Source: Psychroflexus torquis ATCC 700755 (lineage in GTDB: Bacteria; Bacteroidota; Bacteroidia; Flavobacteriales; Flavobacteriaceae). From it: 64,000 bases of DNA. This document shows, in pieces, positions 13,359 through 22,481 of this stretch. The stretch covers positions 3,720,001 to 3,784,000 of the forward strand of contig NC_018721.1 in assembly GCF_000153485.2 (NCBI RefSeq). The letters run 5' to 3'. A program made the position numbers and the translations under genes. The notes under the pieces are model-generated. The model was not told where the DNA came from. It made no database searches and saw only the letters and a program-made list of their open reading frames with translations. Each line of letters begins with the position of its first letter. Position 1 is the first letter of the stretch.

Positions 13359-14897
13359 ATGCTAGTTAAAGTCTTTGGAAGTTCGGTTTTTGGAGTAGAT
13401 GCTGAAATAATTACCGTTGAGATTAATATGGAAAAGGGGATAGGCTATCATCTCGTTGGCCTTCCGGATAATGCTATTCGCGAAAGTAGTTTTAGAATTC
13501 AGGCGGCACTCAAGAATACAGGCTTTAAGTTTCCAGGGAAGAAAATCATTGTTAATATGGCGCCAGCAGACATGCGAAAAGAAGGATCTGCTTATGATCT
13601 AACTTTGGCTTTAGGAATTCTTTCTGCTTCCAATCAAATTAAATCTGAGGAGATTGGCAATTATATCATTATGGGAGAATTGTCTCTAGATGGGAGTTTA
13701 CAGCCCATCAGAGGAGCTTTGCCTATTGCTATAAAAGCAAAACAAGAAGGCTTCAAGGGTTTTATTCTACCAAAACAGAACGCCAAAGAGGCTGCTATTG
13801 TAGATGATCTGAAGGTGTATGGTGTCGAAAGCATAAGTGAAGTCATTAATTTCTTTGACAAAGACGAACCCTTAGAGCCAACAAAAATAAATACAAAAGA
13901 AATCTTTTATAATAACCTAGCTCATCCAGAATATGACTTTGCAGATGTTAAGGGCCAAGAATCCATAAAGCGGTGTATGGAAATTGCAGCAGCTGGAGGA
14001 CACAATATCATTATGGTAGGGCCACCAGGCTCTGGTAAAACCATGCTGGCAAAACGCTTACCTAGTATTCTCCCACCAATGAGTTTGCAAGAAGCTCTTG
14101 AAACGACCAAAATACACTCCGTAGTAGGTCGTGTAAAAGAAAATGTAGGCCTTATGGCAGAACGGCCTTTTAGAAGTCCACATCATACGATATCTGACGT
14201 AGCTTTAGTTGGTGGCGGAGCTTATCCTCAACCTGGTGAAATTTCTTTAGCACATAATGGCATTTTATTTTTGGATGAGCTCCCTGAGTTCAAAAGAACA
14301 GTTTTGGAAGTGATGCGCCAACCTTTAGAAGATCGCGAAGTCACCATTTCTAGAGCAAAATTCACGGTTACCTATCCCTCTAGTTTTATGCTTGTCGCGA
14401 GTATGAACCCAAGTCCAAGTGGTTATTTCAACGATCCAGATGCTCCGGTGACCTCTTCGCCAGCAGAAATGCAACGCTATCTTGGGAAAATTAGTGGCCC
14501 CCTTTTAGACAGAATAGATATTCATATAGAAGTGACTCCGGTTCCTTTTGAAAAGCTTAGCGATGAACGCAGAGGGGAAAGCAGCGTCGATATTCGTGAT
14601 CGAGTGACAAAAGCAAGGGAGTCCCAAACGGAACGTTTTAAGGATTCTGAATCGGTGCATTATAACGCTCAAATGAGTGTGAAACACATTAAAACCTTTT
14701 GTAAACTTGAAGAATCCTCTAAAGCACTTTTAAAAGCGGCGATGGAAAAGCTTAACCTTTCTGCTCGGGCATACGACAGGATTTTGAAAGTAGCGAGAAC
14801 CATAGCCGATCTAGAAGGTTCGGCGGATGTTACAGGAACACATATTTCTGAGGCGATACAGTATAGGAGCTTAGATCGTGATGGGTGGTTGGGTTAA
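13359..14897 (+). CDS. comM: YifB/ComM-family AAA+ ATPase
   Basis: A 512-residue Mg-chelatase-like AAA+ protein of the ComM family, implicated in branch migration during natural transformation. The N-terminal ChlI-like domain starts at LVKVFGSSVFGV. The AAA core carries Walker A GPPGSGKT (residues 221-228) and Walker B ILFLDELPEF. The C-terminal domain ends in RSLDRDGWLG. I start at ATG 13359, the family-typical MLVK, rather than at 13308, which adds 17 unconserved residues. The last 26 bp recur at 56616, showing that this 3' end was duplicated when the island formed. Confidence 0.92.
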   Translation: MLVKVFGSSVFGVDAEIITVEINMEKGIGYHLVGLPDNAIRESSFRIQAALKNTGFKFPGKKIIVNMAPADMRKEGSAYDLTLALGILSASNQIKSEEIGNYIIMGELSLDGSLQPIRGALPIAIKAKQEGFKGFILPKQNAKEAAIVDDLKVYGVESISEVINFFDKDEPLEPTKINTKEIFYNNLAHPEYDFADVKGQESIKRCMEIAAAGGHNIIMVGPPGSGKTMLAKRLPSILPPMSLQEALETTKIHSVVGRVKENVGLMAERPFRSPHHTISDVALVGGGAYPQPGEISLAHNGILFLDELPEFKRTVLEVMRQPLEDREVTISRAKFTVTYPSSFMLVASMNPSPSGYFNDPDAPVTSSPAEMQRYLGKISGPLLDRIDIHIEVTPVPFEKLSDERRGESSVDIRDRVTKARESQTERFKDSESVHYNAQMSVKHIKTFCKLEESSKALLKAAMEKLNLSARAYDRILKVARTIADLEGSADVTGTHISEAIQYRSLDRDGWLG

Positions 14898-15045
14898 ATT
14901 TTTCTTAGGGCCTTAAATTTAAAACTCTATTTTTGGGATATTTTAAAGAATAACCACAGCTCAAAGTGGTTTTTTCGTTGGGCTGTAGTTGTATTTCCCA
15001 TGTAATATACCCTGTTTTAGAATCGTATTCTGCTTTGTTATAAAT
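14872..15045 (+). repeat. left copy of the comM/DUF4139 junction repeat
   Basis: This stretch aligns without gaps to 56616-56789 with about 17 mismatches in 174 positions. It contains the comM 3' end and then, on the minus strand, a decayed copy of the last roughly 130 bp of the DUF4139 gene whose intact copy is at 56649-58487. It marks the left boundary of the inserted region. The two copies are in direct orientation, 41.7 kb apart. Confidence 0.9.
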
Positions 15046-15046
15046 T

Positions 15047-15127
15047 ATGCCAATTTAAACCTATAATGTCAGAAAAAATCGTTTATTTTTCGCTTGCTTT
15101 TTATCAAAATAATTACTGCAACAATAG
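15047..15127 (+). mobile_element. truncated MITE copy at the island's left edge
   Basis: Starts with the terminal sequence GCCAATTTAAACCTATAATG, matching the ends of the MITEs at 18201-18385, 36932-37125 and 50770-50953. The similarity fades near 15127, where the TPR-gene fragment begins, so only one half is left. Confidence 0.6.
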
Positions 15128-15283
15128 TTATTTTAATTCTTCCAATTTATTTTTAGCATTTATATTATTAGGGTCTAACACTAAAATCTTTTCATAGCAT
15201 TTTTTTGCTTGTTCAATATTCCCAAAAACCTTGTGTGATTCAGCCAAACTATCCCAAGCATTTAATGATAGAGGATGGTTTTT
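15128..15283 (-). pseudogene. C-terminal fragment of a TPR protein
   Basis: Reading the minus strand gives about 50 codons ending at TAA 15128-15130, with HPLSLNAWDSLAESHKVFGN and ILVLDPNNINAKNKLEELK. This is a tetratricopeptide repeat tail of the kind found at the end of Bacteroidota serine hydrolases. No start codon or N-terminal part is present, so it is a remnant. The 14898-15289 gap holds this, the MITE half and the junction repeat. Confidence 0.65.
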
Positions 15284-15289
15284 TGTATT

Positions 15290-16273
15290 TCATTCATTTA
15301 TTAGATATGTTTTTGTCACATCATCTTTTTTGATAAATAATAATTCACTTTCATTTTGAATATAATATTTATTCTCATTTTGAAATATTAATTCTCCTTT
15401 TACTTTTTCTCCATTTGAGAGTTCCAAGGAAATCTCATACTCTTTTGCTCCGCCAAAATTTGTTGGTATGTTAGGATGTATGTAAATACTGTATACAAAC
15501 ATACTATATACAATTAAGAAACCACCTGCTAAGTATTTGAAAAATTTCTCTACCACATTGTCATAATCAAAATGGTTTTCAGTGAAAAGCGATTTAGTCG
15601 GTTCAAATTCTTTTTCATTATTTTTCGCCAATTCTATTTTAGTTTGAACACTTTTGAATGAAAGAAAAATCCCAATAGTCAAGTACAAAAAAGTTGATTG
15701 AGATTTTGCGAATTGTTTAAATTCGGAAAAGTAATTATATGTATAAAAAAATGTTACAATGGTAACAAGGATTAATAACCATTTGAAAAAGGGAAAGCTT
15801 ATTCGATGTACTAAAGTGTTTCTTTCTTTCTTTGAAAAAATTGCGTCAGACATATAAATAAAAAGGAACATTACTGGGACTCCAATCGATAAAGAGGATA
15901 GTATAATGTATTCTTTATCTTCAAGTAATTGGCTGTTAATATTAAGTTGGAAAAAAAGTCCTGAAACTATAATGAAATACTTGACTAATAGATGGAAGAC
16001 TATTATAAAATATGGATGTTTCTTTAGATTCGAAATGTCTAATTTGAATTGAAAAATAATGAAGTATATAGATAAATAAATAATAAAGGTTATTCCTGTG
16101 AGGATATTTCGTGGTTGAAGTAAATTGAAATCAACAATGTCAAATTCCAATAAATACATATTGTTGATTAATATCCCAATACCAGTCAAGGCAATTGAAA
16201 TAATTGATAATTTACCAATAATGGAATTCAGAAAACTTGAATTTTTTTTACTTGAACTTACTCTTTCTGTCAT
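15290..16273 (-). CDS. unrecognised membrane protein, cassette-borne
   Basis: A 327-residue protein when started at ATG 16273 (MTERVSSSKKNS); the open frame extends upstream to 16345 without a convincing start. I see about six or seven hydrophobic segments in the first 220 residues. A soluble tail of about 110 residues then includes SNGEKVKGELIFQNENKYY, a pattern seen in small beta-rich domains. No family is recognised. It lies at the far, oldest end of the cassette array. Just upstream (about 16346-16385) is a weak attC-like right half ending TTATAATGTTGTAA. Confidence 0.6.
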   Translation of the reverse strand: MTERVSSSKKNSSFLNSIIGKLSIISIALTGIGILINNMYLLEFDIVDFNLLQPRNILTGITFIIYLSIYFIIFQFKLDISNLKKHPYFIIVFHLLVKYFIIVSGLFFQLNINSQLLEDKEYIILSSLSIGVPVMFLFIYMSDAIFSKKERNTLVHRISFPFFKWLLILVTIVTFFYTYNYFSEFKQFAKSQSTFLYLTIGIFLSFKSVQTKIELAKNNEKEFEPTKSLFTENHFDYDNVVEKFFKYLAGGFLIVYSMFVYSIYIHPNIPTNFGGAKEYEISLELSNGEKVKGELIFQNENKYYIQNESELLFIKKDDVTKTYLINE

Positions 16274-16386
16274 TTGTAATGTTTGGCTACTTTGTTGTCC
16301 GATATTAATTGATGTGATTGAGCATTTAAGTTTTAAATAAGCCAAAACAAAGCAATTAATTTTTTATAATGTTGTAATCAGTTTTT

Positions 16387-17073
16387 TTACATTCCTATCA
16401 TTTTCTTTCCTAATTCCGTTATCAATTCCTTTGCTAAGTCAAAAAACACCTTCTTTATAATTGGCAGTCCATCTTTTCTACATAAGGCCCAGAATTTTGA
16501 TAATTTTTTGACAACTTGATTTTTGGAAAGTTCTGTAAGATGTTCTTTTAAATTATTTGCTTCTTCTTTTGTTTCGGTTAAATCAATTTCAGGGTTTTCT
16601 TCTTCATACTTTTCTAAATACTTTATAGAAGAGTCTAAATATTTATCAATTAGAATTTGTCTTTTTAAATCAAAAGGTTTTTCATCAGCACCGTCTTCAA
16701 TAATTTTATATTCTTGGAAAAATTCTTTCGTGTAATTCGTAGTAATTGGATCGTTGTCAAAATATTCAGTTTCATTAAACTGCTTTAACACATTTGACCA
16801 ATTCTTAATTTGTTGATTTAAATCTGCATATTTATAAGTTCCTTCTCGTTTTTCTAAATTATTAGCAGATGTTGGTTTAAATTTTACATTATAATAAAAT
16901 CCATTTTGATCTTGTGCATAAGAATTAATTTGAAAATAAAAGTCTGATTCGGAATCAACATCTTCATATCGAATGTAGCCTTTTTCAGGTTTTACAAGTT
17001 TTGATTCAGAAGGAACATTTTTCTTGTAAGTGTTTAATTGGCGAAGTATTTCTAAAGGATATTTCTTTTTCAT
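16387..17073 (-). CDS. unrecognised soluble protein next to an FRG-domain gene
   Basis: A 228-residue, highly charged protein beginning MKKKYPLEILRQL. It has no signal peptide. The middle contains TNYTKEFFQEYKIIEDGA and the C-terminus is helical and lysine-rich. No family is recognised. It sits 33 bp downstream of the FRG-domain frame, on the same strand and without an attC-like element between them, so the two probably form one cassette. Confidence 0.6.
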   Translation of the reverse strand: MKKKYPLEILRQLNTYKKNVPSESKLVKPEKGYIRYEDVDSESDFYFQINSYAQDQNGFYYNVKFKPTSANNLEKREGTYKYADLNQQIKNWSNVLKQFNETEYFDNDPITTNYTKEFFQEYKIIEDGADEKPFDLKRQILIDKYLDSSIKYLEKYEEENPEIDLTETKEEANNLKEHLTELSKNQVVKKLSKFWALCRKDGLPIIKKVFFDLAKELITELGKKMIGM

Positions 17074-17106
17074 TCAGGTATCAGTTCAGTTTTATATATT
17101 GTTCAA

Positions 17107-17873
17107 TCAATTTATGTGTCTGCAAGTACCTTCTATTTCTGGATAAATCGTTTTATTATTCATTCCTAAAATATCTAACTTCAAGAGCATAGTTAATTTT
17201 TCGGATGCTGGAATTTCAATTAATGAAATTTTGTTTCCAAATTCTTTTTCCGAATCCAATTTTTTAAATTTATTGTCATTTAATGAATGAGCTGTAAACC
17301 AACCGTTTTGAGCAATAATCCTTTCATTGTTTAAGATCGGTCTAAAGATTTTAGACGAGCTTATTTCGTAAGGTGAGTGATTCTTATGAACATCAAGCAT
17401 GTTTTCATCCGATTGCTTTAATATATAAACATATCCGGTGGATTCTTTACTTTCATTACAAGCAAACCATAATGAAACTAATGGGTTGGTGCTCCAATCG
17501 AGTAATTGTGTTGCAAGACCAAAATGTTGTGCGTAAACTAATAATTCCCAATCATTAAGATTTCCTGATTGTGTTAATTTATCTCCTCTTCTTTTAAGTT
17601 CATCAATCAATGATTTTTCCTTTCTTATAATATAAGTATTATCCATCTTCATAAAAATTTTGGAATCAAGGGATGATTTTTAGTTTGTCCTCTAAAGAGT
17701 AAAGACTCTGGAGCATTACTAACAATATCAACTTCATTTTTTTCATTTACTTTCAATGAACCATCATCATTATACGAAATCATAATACTATCACTTCTTC
17801 CAAGTGATAGAACTTCCTCTATAAATTTTTCAAATGTTTCGGTAATAACTTTGTGCATATTTCGATTTTTCAT
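17107..17873 (-). pseudogene. FRG-domain protein split by a frameshift
   Basis: Two overlapping frames (17649-17873 and 17107-17652) together make one FRG-domain protein. The first ends LLFRGQTKNHPLIPKFL; FRGQ is the domain's name motif. The second continues with ELLVYAQHFGLATQLLDWST and PLVSLWFAC, the standard next FRG blocks. Adding one T to the T5 run at about 17656-17660 on the minus strand would fuse them. It is either a recent frameshift or slippage-controlled. FRG domains occur in phage-defence and toxin-like proteins. The stop/start overlap (ATGA) could also allow coupled translation. Confidence 0.7.
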
Positions 17874-17884
17874 TAATTCTGAGT

Positions 17885-18200
17885 AACGTTTTGTTCACAC
17901 CTTGTTTTTACTAGTATTCAGGCAAGCTTAATGTCACTCATTCTTGCATCTAAATTAGCAATTTGTTTTTGAAGTTCTATGACCTTTCTCTCTCTTTTTT
18001 GGTCAAGATGTTCATAAACAATAGGAGGATTGAATTGTTGATTTTTATAGAGCATATTCCGAAGTATAGGGGCTAATTTTCTTGCAGTAGCAGAAATAGC
18101 TACAGTCGCGGAACCACCAAAGGATTACAAGAAAATTATAAAGGATAAACTGGAATACAAAAATTAAAAAGCGGTTCTAAAAAGATAATTAGCAGAGTAA
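17885..18200 (-). mobile_element. chimeric IS110/IS91 remnant, copy 1
   Basis: On the minus strand a C-terminal IS110-type transposase tail is readable (ATVAISATARKLAPILRNML, then KVIELQKQIANLDARMSDIK and a stop near 17930). At about 18115 it joins a short piece that elsewhere follows an IS91-like transposase tail (ccaaaggattacaag and on). The same join occurs at 35900-36525 and 50440-51200, so the chimera was copied as a unit. Decayed, with no intact gene. Confidence 0.6.
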
Positions 18201-18385
18201 TACCAATTTAGTTTTTAAATGTTGCATTAAAAATTTGAATTATACTACGACGTAGCTCAGTACAGATTTTTTACTTAGTTGAGGAAAAAAAATATAAGCA
18301 TAGCGATAGTTACGGTTCTATTTTATGACGATTAATAAGTGAAAAATAAACTGATTTTATCCAACATTTAAACGCCAAATTGGTA
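18201..18385 (+). mobile_element. MITE, about 185 bp
   Basis: Non-coding element with terminal inverted repeats TACCAATTTA.. and ..CAAATTGGTA. It shares the inner block ATACTACGACGTAGCTCAG with the copy at 50770-50953. It interrupts the chimeric IS remnant. Mobilised in trans by an unseen transposase. Confidence 0.7.
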
Positions 18386-18399
18386 TTAGTAGCTGTTTC

Positions 18400-19476
18400 T
18401 TATTCTATTTTTGAATCCCAAACCAATTCGATCATTTTATAAAAATCGTTTTGGTTAAATGTGTATTTTTTTTCTGTATCCACTCTATGAACTAAAACTA
18501 CTTTCGAAGAAGGATATATTCCCAACATATGCACATTGGTGCCTGTATGGTAAAAAGATGAACTTTTCCTAAACTCATTTTTCATAAGAACAGACCACAG
18601 CATTCCATAACCAATTCCATATCCTGGATTTGTTACAGAATAGGCTTTTGTACTTACTTCAATCCAAGATTTTTGAATTATCTGCTTTCCTTTCCAATTA
18701 CCATTGTTAAGATATAGTTGTCCGAATTTAGCCATATCTCTAGCTGAAAGCCTAAAATGATAAGCTGGGTAATTTGATTTGCTCTTTTCATATTGATAAA
18801 AACCATCTACGTTAGGAATACTTGCATTTTCATCTTCACCATCAATTTGGGAATATTCACCTAAATAGTCATCCATACCAATTGGATCTGCAATTTCAGT
18901 TTTAAAAAGTTCAAACACACTTTTTCCTGCTGCTTGTTCTAGGATAGCTCCTAAAACGTTAAAATCCCAATTATTATAAAAATAGTTTTCATTAGGTATA
19001 AATTCGTCTCTTTCGGGTCTGTTTGAAACCATTCCACTAGAGTTTGCGGCAGCATCGTGATAAACTCCTGACCTTGCTTTCAACAAATCAATAATTCTAG
19101 CTGATTTTTCGTTTTCTGAAAGACTGGGTATAATATCATCAATATTCAAATCTTGTAATGTTGCCGTAGTATCAATTATTCCTTTCTCAACATAAATCCC
19201 ATAAAGTGCACTTATAAGTGGTTTTCTTATTGAGTGAATTGTATGTTTATAATTCGTCTTTCCCCATTCAAAAATGATTTTACCATCAACTAATAAGATT
19301 AGTGATGAAGAACCTGCACTAGCTAGAAACTTCGAAAGTGAGTCAAGCTTTACAGCGGAAAAACCTAAACTTTGCGGAGTTGTATATTCAAAATTCTGTT
19401 CGTCTTGTGCAAAAGCTGAACATGTTAAAGAGGTAATAAATGTAATGGAAATTAATATTCGTATTTGGGTATTCAT
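18400..19476 (-). CDS. secreted serine hydrolase, beta-lactamase (class C) family
   Basis: A 358-residue protein with a signal peptide (IRILISITFITSLTCSAFA). The penicillin-binding-protein fold is shown by the SxxK motif SIRK, a Tyr motif in ENYFYNNWDFNVLG and an HTGT block near the C-terminus in place of KTG. Such proteins are usually esterases or peptidases; true beta-lactam resistance should not be assumed. It is cassette-borne: the start lies 24 bp before an attC-like R' core (TAACGG at 19501) that is interrupted by group II intron copy A. Confidence 0.82.
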   Translation of the reverse strand: MNTQIRILISITFITSLTCSAFAQDEQNFEYTTPQSLGFSAVKLDSLSKFLASAGSSSLILLVDGKIIFEWGKTNYKHTIHSIRKPLISALYGIYVEKGIIDTTATLQDLNIDDIIPSLSENEKSARIIDLLKARSGVYHDAAANSSGMVSNRPERDEFIPNENYFYNNWDFNVLGAILEQAAGKSVFELFKTEIADPIGMDDYLGEYSQIDGEDENASIPNVDGFYQYEKSKSNYPAYHFRLSARDMAKFGQLYLNNGNWKGKQIIQKSWIEVSTKAYSVTNPGYGIGYGMLWSVLMKNEFRKSSSFYHTGTNVHMLGIYPSSKVVLVHRVDTEKKYTFNQNDFYKMIELVWDSKIE

Positions 19477-19513
19477 TTTTCGAGGCTCTTTAATTGATAC
19501 TAACGGTTAGTAA

Positions 19514-21456
19514 TCGAGTAGACAAGGGGAATTTCACCCCAAGCCTCTCACAGAACCGTGCTTGAAAGTCTCCCCTCACACGGCTCTTGTTGTACAAATC
19601 TAAGCGATAATGTTTATCTGAGAAAAGTTCCAATGGTAAAACAAAGTAGGAAATTGCTTTCTTACCGTTGCCAACCATTTGTACCCTTTCCTAATACTGG
19701 TTTTATAACGCTTATACCTTTTCCTTGCCCACCAAACTAATCGTTTACTTAGTAATCGAAAGACTTTTGTAAGTTCATACATCTTAAATTTACCATAGTA
19801 ACGCACCCATCCCCTAATCATTGGATTAAGATATTGTGCCACTCCTACAATGCTTTTAAACGTAAGTTTATTTACCTTGAGTTCTTCGAGCTTGTCTGCG
19901 ATTCGTTTTCTTGAACTAATACTTATAGCACAATCATAACCTAAAAATAGCTTTCTCTTTTTCTTAGAATAAGCTGTTCTTGGTTGAAAAGAGTATCCCA
20001 AAAAATCAAATCTGACCATTGGGTGATTTTCTTTTCTTCTGTAATCTCGGCAATAGACAATTTTTGTCTTTTGTGGATGTAATTCTAATCCTACCGATTC
20101 CATTCTTTGATGTACTAATTGCAGTATTTGTTCCGCATGAGCTTTTGTATTACAGTGTAATATCACATCATCGGCATAACGAGTGAAAACTACATTTTTG
20201 TCTACCTTTTCCAACCATGTATCAAAAGCGTAATGCAGAAAAAGATTTGCCAGTAAGGGACTGATTACTCCGCCTTGTGGCGTTCCTTTTCCTTTCCTTT
20301 GGGTCAGCTTTCCAGACTTTGTAACAACGGGTGCTTCCAGCCATCGTGTGATGTAGAGTTTAACCCAATTTTCAGGTACATGTTTCTCTACTGCAAGCAT
20401 CAGTTTGTTATGGTCTATATTGTCAAAGAAACCTTTGATGTCTAAGTCAATTACCCAATTTTTTTTCCAACAATTTAATCTAACTTTTGATAATGCCTGA
20501 TGGGCACTTCTTTTTGGTCGATAGCCGTAAGAATTTGGACTGAATACTAACTCTAATCTTGGTTCAAAAAACATTTTAACCACCATTTGCCCTACTCTGT
20601 CACTAATAGTGGGTATACCCAATTTACGGATTGTACCGTCTTTCTTTGATATCTCTACTTCTTTGACAGGTGGGGGGAAATAACTCCCTGATGCCATCCG
20701 ATTCCAAAGTTTGTAAAGGTGTTTCCTGCGGTTGGCATCAAATTCTTGCATACCAATAGCATCTATTCCCGCACTTCCTTTGTTGGAACGCACTTTTTGA
20801 TAAGCCTCCCAAACCATTAGGCGACTTATCGGTATTGATTTTGTTTCATTCCATAAATTCATCCTCACATTTTGTAAGTTGATTCGTAAAATGCAACTGT
20901 ACAACTTAACCCCTTTGCTCCAGTTTCATTACAAAACCTTCTTCACTACTACGGATTAATCTGCCTCTGCTTATAACTTCGGTATTCTATCTCTCGATTG
21001 TTTCGATTGTATATTTCCCTTTGACTTGTAGCGAATCCTAATGCGGTAGCCTTACACAAGTCTATCATTCATAAGCAGTTTCCCAAGTTCCGTAAATAAG
21101 CCTGAATAAAGTTCTTGCCATCTGAATGACGCCAGTCTTACAGAAAATAAATAGGTTATCTCTGTAATTAATAGTATCAATACTATTACTTTTCACTCCG
21201 TATCATACTTCGTAGCTTTTGACTGGAGGTTCCTACTTCTCGACACCTCTTCAATGGTTCACTTTAGTTCAACTCCTTTATTCGTACCTGCTAATCTCCA
21301 GGACTAGATTCTCCTAAACGCTCAATACCAAGACTATTAATCAAAGCACCTTTAGGTGGTTTAAAGCCATCGCCTATACAACGACTCTGATGGATCTACC
21401 ATCATCTTATCTACAGCATGCAGCCAGTTTAATGCCTTGGCTGATTCTTGGCACAC
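19514..21456 (-). mobile_element. group IIC-like intron A (full length with RT)
   Basis: Read on the minus strand, the intron begins GTGTGCCAAG at 21456 and ends CTACTCGAT at 19514. Near the 3' end is a clear domain V (GAGCCGTGTGAGGGG ... CACGGTTC), followed by a domain VI hairpin (GGGGTGAAATTCCCC). The RT gene sits in domain IV. It interrupts an attC-like site: the exon sequences TTGCCATA and TACTAACCG rejoin to match the uninterrupted site at 32803-32994. IIC-type introns are known to use attC or terminator hairpins as targets. Confidence 0.85.
19600..20862 (-). CDS. ltrA: group II intron reverse transcriptase/maturase
   Basis: A 420-residue intron-encoded protein started at ATG 20862 (MNLWNETKSIPISR); an upstream in-frame ATG at 20904 adds 14 residues. 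RT motifs include GIPTISDRVGQ, YGYRPKRSAHQAL, KGTPQGGVISPLLANLF and the catalytic YADD at residues 229-232. A maturase domain X follows. There is no HNH endonuclease domain, as in IIC-class proteins. It appears intact, so it could also act in trans on the three ORF-less copies in this window. Confidence 0.9.
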   Translation of the reverse strand: MNLWNETKSIPISRLMVWEAYQKVRSNKGSAGIDAIGMQEFDANRRKHLYKLWNRMASGSYFPPPVKEVEISKKDGTIRKLGIPTISDRVGQMVVKMFFEPRLELVFSPNSYGYRPKRSAHQALSKVRLNCWKKNWVIDLDIKGFFDNIDHNKLMLAVEKHVPENWVKLYITRWLEAPVVTKSGKLTQRKGKGTPQGGVISPLLANLFLHYAFDTWLEKVDKNVVFTRYADDVILHCNTKAHAEQILQLVHQRMESVGLELHPQKTKIVYCRDYRRKENHPMVRFDFLGYSFQPRTAYSKKKRKLFLGYDCAISISSRKRIADKLEELKVNKLTFKSIVGVAQYLNPMIRGWVRYYGKFKMYELTKVFRLLSKRLVWWARKRYKRYKTSIRKGYKWLATVRKQFPTLFYHWNFSQINIIA

Positions 21457-21636
21457 TATGGCAAGTAGGGCAGTAGAAAGCGATAAACTTTCAAGTTTGC
21501 ACTGAGCCAAAACGTTGTATTTTGTTTTTAATTTATTCATTCTTAAAAGCCAAATCAACGATTTGGCGGTGTTTGTAAATAGCACTGAACTTTCGTAAAC
21601 CACCGAACGCCCTATTTGCTATATACAGTGTTAGCA
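21457..21636 (-). repeat. attC-like site (type II), interrupted by intron A
   Basis: Main body of a site whose R' end lies across the intron at 19501-19513. The arm GCAAGTAGGGC pairs with GCCCTATTTGC, and the outer end is ATATACAGTGTTAGC. The cassette gene at 21646 stops 10 bp beyond it. Nearly identical in plan to the intact site at 32803-32994. Confidence 0.7.
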
Positions 21637-21645
21637 GCTGCCTTT

Positions 21646-22329
21646 TTACTTTTCTCGATTTTCATAAAAATATTCACCAAGTTCAACAATTTTCATTTCT
21701 GTAGAGTCTTTCGCCTGATTCCTGAATTCGACTAAAAGCTTTTTGCCATTCTCATTATCAAATGCCTTTAGAGTTTCGTAAGCGTCTGCCCGAAAAATTT
21801 TCAATTCTGAAGTGTCAAAAAGAATATTTCCCATCAGTTCAGTCGCAGGTTGATAGTCAATTTTTTGAAGTCCAAGAATTGCATATCGTCTGAACTTCAT
21901 TTCCTTGTCTTCAATTACCTCCATCAGTATTGGTCCAATTTGATAACCTGCTTCTTCAATCGGTCTGACAATATATCCTTCGGCAACTGATTGGTTATGA
22001 AAGACAGAGTAGTAATGGAAAGCACATTTTTTGTCGATTATTTGTCCAACAGTAAAGTGATAAGTTAGGGTTAATGCGAATACAAGTCCCGCTGTTTTGA
22101 ATTTCCGTTTTCTTAGTCGGAGAAGTCCGAATACAAAGAGGTTCGCTGTTAATAACCAAAAAATTGTCTTGTAGAAGAATACAGAAGTCAATGCAATGTC
22201 GAGCATTAGCAAATCCTTTCCTTTTGGGTTCCAAGCGTAATTGTCTGTCCAAGTCCACATTTTCCATAATCCAATTACCAACAAAGTGGTAATCAGATAG
22301 GGCAATATTTTCTTGGTGAATGTCTTCAT
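21646..22329 (-). CDS. unrecognised membrane protein with HEAT-like tail
   Basis: A 227-residue protein with about three membrane helices in the first 110 residues (LPYLITTLLVIGLWKMW and following). The soluble tail has helical pairs resembling HEAT repeats (KFRRYAILGLQKI, IFRADAYETLKAF). No enzyme motif is seen. It fills a cassette exactly: its stop is next to the attC-like site at 21457-21636, and its start is 12 bp from the attC-like site at 22341-22474. Confidence 0.65.
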   Translation of the reverse strand: MKTFTKKILPYLITTLLVIGLWKMWTWTDNYAWNPKGKDLLMLDIALTSVFFYKTIFWLLTANLFVFGLLRLRKRKFKTAGLVFALTLTYHFTVGQIIDKKCAFHYYSVFHNQSVAEGYIVRPIEEAGYQIGPILMEVIEDKEMKFRRYAILGLQKIDYQPATELMGNILFDTSELKIFRADAYETLKAFDNENGKKLLVEFRNQAKDSTEMKIVELGEYFYENREK

Positions 22330-22340
22330 TTTAGGTTGCT

Positions 22341-22474
22341 GCTAACGTGTTTGTATATGGTTTGTTGCGTGTTTTAAGCAACTAATTTAGTAAATAATTA
22401 CCGACCAAGAAAGTCCGCGAGGACTTTCGCAAATAGGCAAAAAGCCAGCAATAAATTATATACGGTGTTGCCCA
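22341..22474 (-). repeat. attC-like site (type I), intact
   Basis: A 134-bp imperfect inverted repeat. The outer arms GTATATGGTTTGTTGC and GCAATAAATTATATAC pair at 12 of 16 positions. The ends are GCTAACG and GGTGTTGCC, the AAC/GTT cores expected of attC. A central hairpin AAAGTCCGCGAGGACTTTCG is present. It lies exactly between two unrelated genes on the minus strand. Confidence 0.75.
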
Positions 22475-22481
22475 CAGTATT

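Noticed and set aside
18400..19476. Antibiotic-resistance beta-lactamase
   Set aside because: Has SxxK but HTGT instead of KTG and no features diagnostic of a resistance enzyme. Secreted serine hydrolase is the safer call.
21361..21603. 80-residue minus-strand frame, with a near copy at 26441-26665
   Set aside because: Both lie across the same intron 5' end and attC-like arm. The similarity reflects the repeated non-coding elements, not a protein family.
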